Shown piece by piece: positions 59,071-64,000 of a DNA stretch of 64,000 nucleotides. Origin of the DNA: Hirundichthys speculiger (lineage: Eukaryota > Chordata > Actinopteri > Beloniformes > Exocoetidae); NCBI GenBank assembly GCA_018398805.1, contig JAGFBZ010000258.1:124001-188000 (forward strand). Reading direction: 5' to 3'. Position numbers and translations under genes: made by a program. Numbering within the stretch: position 1 is the stretch's first letter; the number at the start of each line of letters is the position of its first letter. The notes beneath the pieces were generated by a model. The model worked only from the letters and a program-made list of their open reading frames with translations. It did not search any database and was not told the origin of the DNA.

Positions 59071-59640
59071 AAGTATGTAATATTACTGCAGTATCAGTGG
59101 GTGAGAGAATTTCTTTAAAGTTTTTTTTTTTAATCTTTTCTGTTCTCTTTTTTTTTTTTGAGCAAGCACAGTCAGTAAAAAATATAAGCATTACATTGTA
59201 TGTTGTACTTGTACATATACACACAGCTCCCAGTCTCCCCAGGTCATTCAGTTTGTTTTCACAACTGTTTGGCCCCTTGTCCATCTCTCTCTGTAAGTGC
59301 ATGTGTCACTTCATTCCTCCGCTGCATCTATTTTTCATGGAGGTAAATTGCCTGGCACCGTTGTGCACTGAACTCTGCCTCTGTAATCCACAGAGATGAC
59401 CTCTAATAATGCTGGTCCTCCACCTCTCAAACACATCAGCAGCTCAAAACCTCCACAGCAGCACCCCTTGATCCCATCATTCCAGACATCTCTTGCTTTT
59501 TACCTCCTAAGCTCTTTGCTTAAAGATTATTTTCCTTTGCCTTCTGTTGTGCCCCTTTTTTTTTTCTTTTTGTTAAATCTGGCACCTGATTTTCTCCCTG
59601 GCCTTATGGCCGAAGGAATTATACATTTAGTTTGTCCATC
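59071..59640. other. Single-copy spacer inside the repeat nest
   Basis: T runs (59119-59130 and 59150-59159) are followed by CT-rich sequence. The plus-strand frames 59097-59399 and 59396-59773 have no recognisable domain. Confidence 0.35.
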
Positions 59641-59871
59641 CATATATCTGTCCCATTCATGTGAATGTGATAATTACATCCAGAAGCATTTGGACAAAAA
59701 TGGTTTTAATGATTTTGCTTTTATACACCACTGTGGATTTAAAAGACAAAAAGAAAGACAGAAAAGAAGTTGATTGGCCAGGTGCAGCCCATTGGCTCTA
59801 TTCTTAAAAGTCAAATTAGCAGTTGTTGCAAAGAATTGAGTTGGTATTTGGCAGCTGTTTGACTTGAGCTA

Positions 59872-61300
59872 CACTGTAAAAAAGAATCGTAAAAAAACTG
59901 TAATTTTCTGGCAACTGGGGCGCCAGAAAATACAGTGAAATAACAGAAAATTACATTCTCATAAAAAAAAAAAAAACATTTTATTCCATTATTAAAATAC
60001 AGTTTGTAGCTGTAATTTTAACAAGATTTTGCCTTATTTTTTTAGTTTTTAACATTTAATTAGAAACATTTTAAAACAATTTAATTACCTAGAAATATGG
60101 TAAGTAAATGCTGTATTATGGATAATAATGCTTAAATTTACAGAAATGTGCTGTTATTAATTGGTTTCAATGACATTATTTTATGTAAAGAAGTTACATA
60201 AAGGAAGTGTGTTTGATGTTATATAATAGTATATGACCCAAAAAATAATGTGATTCATCTTTCAAAACATGTCTGAAAACTGTTGAAAAACTAGATATTG
60301 GGTTTAAAATTGCTATAATTTTAAGGACTGTAGCCTTTGCATTGTAATAGAGCCTGGTCTGCAACACCTGACAGAGCCATGGCACTAGCAAAAGGAGTAT
60401 TTTGTCAACTTCCGTTTTTTTGCATGGCACAAGTTTTGTTTTACACACTTTGACATAAATTAACATGTTAAATGTAAGAGGTATGAATCAACAGGGGGTC
60501 AAAACAGCAATAGACTTTACATGGCAGCATTAAATCAAATAGCTAACAAATAAACACAGATAAGCCCCTAAACAACCAGGGCTGCAAAGGATGCTGGGAA
60601 ACGACCCAAAAGGACCTGCCAGATCACTAGCAGCATATCTGTTAAAGAAATGCTTTATTGAAAGCATTTAATTGCAGCTCACTTGGTAGTGCTAATGCTC
60701 CATAAGCAGAGGCAGCAGCCCTAAGTTCAAGTCCAACTCTTTATTATTCACCCTCTCAAGCTTTCCCCTTTCCTTATGTCTCTTTAGATGTCCTTTCAAA
60801 ATACATATAATGAATAATAATTTATTAATACAATGTTAATAAATGTTACCATCTAGAGATGAGGGTAATTGTAGTTATTTTCAATGAAAATATTAGTCAA
60901 TTAACAAAGAAATTATAGTAAAATTACAAATTTTTACTATTATTTCCTCTGTAATTTTAAATTATTTTTTCCTCTTTTTTTTTCAGAATTTTAAAGTTGA
61001 ATTTTAGTTTATTCCCTTAAATAACAGACAAATATTTGTGAAATTACGATATATTTGTGACCGTTTTTTAACAATAAATATATGTATTTCTAATTTCTAA
61101 TTCTAATTCTAATTTTTTTTTGTAAAAGAACATAAATATTGTGTTTCCACAGTTAGAGTGATTTAATGTTGTTTTACATTTGACATGTAAAATCACAGTC
61201 TGTTTTTGTAAATCAAATGGTATTTTAAAAATACAGAAAAAAAAATCTGTAAAATAGACAGTAAAATTCTGTTATATTACAATTTTTTTTTTTTACAGTG
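59872..61300. mobile_element. TA-flanked AT-rich DNA element, 1,429 bp
   Basis: CACTGTAAAAAA at the left and its inverse TTTTTTACAGTG at the right are each bordered by TA (59870-59871 and 61301-61302). 'cagaaaatt', 'ctgtaattt' and 'tgtaaaat' motifs crowd both subterminal zones in opposite orientation, typical of a family of CACTGTAAAA elements in fish. It has no coding frame. The outer sequence on both sides looks like parts of one mariner-type element, so this is a nested insertion. Confidence 0.75.
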
Positions 61301-61302
61301 TA

Positions 61303-61998
61303 CCAATATGACATCAAAGGAGATTATCAATACAGTTGAAAGCTGTATCAGGCAGAGAAGAAGCCAAGAAGCCATGAACACAATCCAGAAACACCACTGT
61401 CTTCATCTGGGCCAGAGCTCATCCAGAAAAGTCCGAGGCAAAATGGAGAACTGTTCTGTGGTCACATGAATCAAATGTTTAAATTCTTTTTGGAAAATTA
61501 TTTACTATCCAGTGCCTTAGGGTTAACGGTCAGGAGACAGTTCAAAAGCCTGCATCTCTGATGGTTTGGGGTTACATTAGTGTCTATGCTGTGGGCAGCT
61601 TTCACATCTGGAAAGGCATCATCCGGCAATAAAGGCGCCGTTGAGTCGTTAAAATCCCGCATTAGACAAGAGTGGGACAACATCCCTCTCCTAAAACTCT
61701 AGAAACTAGTCTCCTCATTTCCCAGATGTTTACAGACAGTTGTTAAAAGGAGAAGGGATACTACACAACTGTAAACATCACCGTGTTCCAACTTTTTTCA
61801 GATGTGTTGCTGCCATCAAAGTCAAAATGAACAAATATTTTCCATGAAATTGTAAAATATCTCAGTTTCAGCATCTGATATGTTCTTTATGATCTATTGG
61901 GAATAAAATTAGTTTATGAGATCTGCAAATCATCACATTCTGTTCTTTATTTGCATGTTGCGCCGAGTCCCAACTTTTTTGGAACTGGGATTGTACAA
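61303..61998 (+). mobile_element. Mariner/Tc1-type transposon remnant, right part
   Basis: It runs from 'accaatatgacatcaaagga' through transposase-like wording ('agaagccaagaagccatgaa', 'aactgttctgtggtcacatg', 'tctgatggtttggggttac') to a right end 'ccaacttttttggaactggg' plus ATTGTAC near 61998. The catalytic centre between about 61615 and 61650 is missing, jumping to the end of the gene. Sequence at about 59650-59869, left of the nested element, appears to be the leader of the same family. Frames are broken throughout. Confidence 0.65.
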
Positions 61999-62013
61999 AA
62001 CTGGCCTCACAGG

Positions 62014-62152
62014 GCGGATGGATAATGACCCTAAACATGCTGCGAAAGCAGCTCAAGACTTTTAAAGGAAATTAAATAGAATATTCAGTAACTAAGTCAG
62101 TTGCCTGATCTCAACCCAATACAACATGATTTTCATTTCCTGTAGACAATAA
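62014..62152 (+). pseudogene. Tc1-like transposase scrap
   Basis: In one frame DNDPKHAAKAAQDF, and after a shift SQLPDLNPIQH, are the second-Asp block (DNDPKH) and the SPDLNPI.H block of a Tc1-type DDE transposase. The intervening residues are frame-shifted with stops. No ends remain, and it is distinct from the mariner remnant that ends at 61998. Confidence 0.75.
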
Positions 62153-62355
62153 ACAGTCTTCAGTTCGATTTATTTCAATTCACTTGTGGTGGTTTATTAA
62201 GGTAAAATCATAAATCGTAATTGCACAAATGCATCTGATATTCATGTTAGAAGGTCACAGAGTTAACAGACTGCTCTAATTTCACAAAAATGTAAAGTAT
62301 AATAGAATAATATGATGAAGTAATCGTCTTTATTTTCAAATGCAAACATTTAAAC

Positions 62356-63172
62356 TAGGGCTTTTTAAAGTTTGAAATGGAATTTCAAACGGAAATTCTG
62401 TTTAACGCCACATTTCTTTTTTTTTTTTACGCAAGATTGACGCACACACGTTTCTGTAAATATGACCATCGGCCAATAAGTGTATTTACAGTCAACGTGT
62501 GGGACAGACATGGTGACAGTAAAGGGTCTTATGAACGGCAAGTTTAGCTTTAAGGTGCTGCCAGATGGGTCTGTTGATAAAAGAAAAAAAAGGTTATTTG
62601 TATTTATTGTTGCTGTGAATTAAATTACCACCACAGGGTGCCGTAAAGTTAGTTTCACATCCGACATTTACTTGTTTTTTTTCTCTTTAAACTTCAATAG
62701 CGTCATGAAAACGGCACGGATTTCATCCAGGTTGGTATCATTTTGTAGATATAAGTATGCCAGACATTTCACAAGTGTCATCGACCCTCCAAGCTCAGTG
62801 AGTGTGGCTAAAACTCTAAGGAACAGCGCTGAATGTCCTTCTGAGTACCTCGCTGCTGCTGTGGAGCTTAGGGACCGTCAGCAAGTTACTGCAGTCAGGC
62901 AGCAGCCCCGGCAAAATACACTAAGAAGCTGATGAATTAAGCCCCCAAAAAGTACGGCAGCATTTGTGGACTTCCAGTTTTCAAACTAAAGGCTTAAAAA
63001 AAAAATAAAGCAGATCCCCGTGACCCTGTATAGGACAAAATGAGTATAGATTACGGATTAATGGATAAACAGAACATTAAAAAAATGTGATTAATGTGCG
63101 ATTTATCGTGAGTTAACTATGAAAATATTGCGATTAATCACGATTAAAAAATGTAATTGACTGACAGCCCTA
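62356..63172 (+). mobile_element. hAT element, 817 bp, exact 8-bp duplication
   Basis: TAGGGCT at the left and AGCCCTA at the right are flanked on both sides by ATTTAAAC (62348-62355 and 63173-63180), a perfect 8-bp hAT duplication. The right subterminal zone contains 'gcgattaatcacgattaaaa' and 'gtgattaatgtgcg', shared with the repeat ending at 45753. The interior keeps the start of a hAT transposase gene (62531) and is then deleted. Confidence 0.9.
62531..62626 (+). pseudogene. hAT transposase N-terminal remnant (BED-finger leader)
   Basis: The ATG at 62531 starts MNGKFSFKVLPDGSVDKRKK, which resembles the stretch just before the BED zinc finger in fish hAT transposases (NGKF..K.LPDGSVDK). 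The frame then meets a stop at 62624-62626, so no Cys or His of the finger is retained in frame. A later frame, 62672-62932, may hold further decayed codons but shows no recognisable motif. The scrap supports the hAT assignment of the enclosing element. Confidence 0.5.
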
Positions 63173-63180
63173 ATTTAAAC

Positions 63181-64000
63181 ATATAAACATGATTTGTCCA
63201 TAGTTCACCACCATTCCTGAAGGAAAACAACCTTTTCAGATGTTAGATTGTCCACCTTGAAATGGTTATTGTGCAGATCTTCTGTGCTGCTGACTTGAAG
63301 ATGTGTGTGAAGCATTCACACTTAAGAATTTTAAATCTTCGTAGGAACGCATTTTGAATTATCTTCTATCAAGGTTACAAAAGTTTTATTGGCCGTAGCA
63401 TTGATTCTATGAGAACAATTACAAGGAATTTTTATATTTCTTTCTCAATCAAGTTATGCAGCACTTGACAAGGTCAAATCAGTTATATTTAAAAACCCAG
63501 TATTGACAATTAAAAGACTGCCTATCCCATCTGTGCAACATCTGCTATTTTCAGACCCACAACTTTGATAAGGAACAACTCTAGTTGCAGGGTAAATTGG
63601 AAACTTAGATGCAACATGAATCATTATGGAAATTATGTAACTTTGAGATAGTAGTTCTGATGGTTTGTCTTTTGTGCTCCATATAGCCCAAATCTATATT
63701 GTATTTACAACTCATGCTCCTTCACAGGCTTGTAGGGCTCTGCAGCCCCTAAGAGCCTGAGCTTTCGTGATCCCGGTTCCTGTCCTGCTTTGTTTAAAGA
63801 CAGAGCTTATAAAAAAAAAAAAAAAAAAAAAAGACTTGGTGAAGGTGAAGGTGTGAAGGTGCATCCATGCAGGGTTATAGCCTAATTGTTCATTAAAAAA
63901 ATGACAATCCCTGGGCAAGTTACTAAAGAAACATTACAAATGACAATGCAAGAGCAAATAGTCAAAACAAAGGTGGCACTTAATAGAGATGTATATACAA
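63181..64000. other. Single-copy AT-rich end of window
   Basis: An A run of about 22 bases lies at 63810-63831. No repeat ends, exon or RNA gene are visible up to the window edge. Confidence 0.4.

Noticed and set aside
1..64000. A coordinated multi-gene system, endogenous virus or toxin locus
   Set aside because: No intact host gene, no paired LTRs with gag/pol/env-like domains, and no adjacent co-oriented coding regions. The only recognisable protein motifs are transposase and LINE RT relics.

Overview
The window reads as non-coding vertebrate nuclear DNA, most likely intergenic or intronic sequence from a ray-finned (teleost, probably percomorph-type) fish. The base composition is AT-rich. 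There are many microsatellites and homopolymer runs, no long open frames, no operon-like packing, and a dense set of repeat families that I associate with teleost genomes. These include Tc1/mariner, hAT and PIF/Harbinger DNA elements, a tRNA-derived SINE and several decayed LINEs. The species cannot be named from the sequence. I found no intact host protein gene, no rRNA and no CRISPR array. Nearly all short open frames look like chance or transposon shadows.

Layout. From 1 to 6.4 kb: a retroelement-like remnant, a degenerate minisatellite and mostly single-copy sequence. From 6.4 to 7.3 kb: copy 1 of a dispersed repeat whose second copy lies at 57.2-57.9 kb. From 7.3 to 14.4 kb: single-copy sequence with two X-box-like motifs. 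From 14.4 to 15.4 kb: a gutted Tc1-like element whose centre is replaced by another repeat. From 15.4 to 20.9 kb: single-copy sequence with possible conserved non-coding stretches. At 20.9-21.7 kb: a Harbinger-type MITE with TTA target-site duplications. From 23.4 to 26.5 kb: pieces of one minus-strand LINE (3' end, YADD block, fingers block). At 27.1-27.5 kb: a nearly perfect Tc1-type MITE, followed by a 22-bp tandem array. From 30.3 to 31.0 kb: a second LINE tail. At 32.1 and 34.6 kb: tRNA-derived repeats. At 36.2-36.9 kb: a hAT MITE with an exact 8-bp duplication. At 39.9-40.8 kb: a pogo/Tigger-like MITE carrying a hAT-like insertion. At 44.7-45.8 kb: a hAT-like repeat followed by a 74-bp AT array. 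At 48.5-49.2 kb: an internally deleted Tc1-like element. From 53.5 to 63.2 kb: a repeat cluster with a 64-bp perfect foldback, a tRNA-like pol III unit, a 1.4-kb hAT element with 8-bp duplications, repeat copy 2, a mariner remnant split by an R2-like LINE and a 1.43-kb TA-flanked element, a Tc1 scrap, and a final hAT element with exact 8-bp duplications.

Nothing here forms a gene system in which parts work together. The informative biology is transposon archaeology: nested insertions, readable target-site duplications and broken catalytic domains. A few scattered candidates for regulatory or conserved sequence remain, and these need comparative alignment. Family names rest on recognised motifs and recalled family consensus features, not on a database search.
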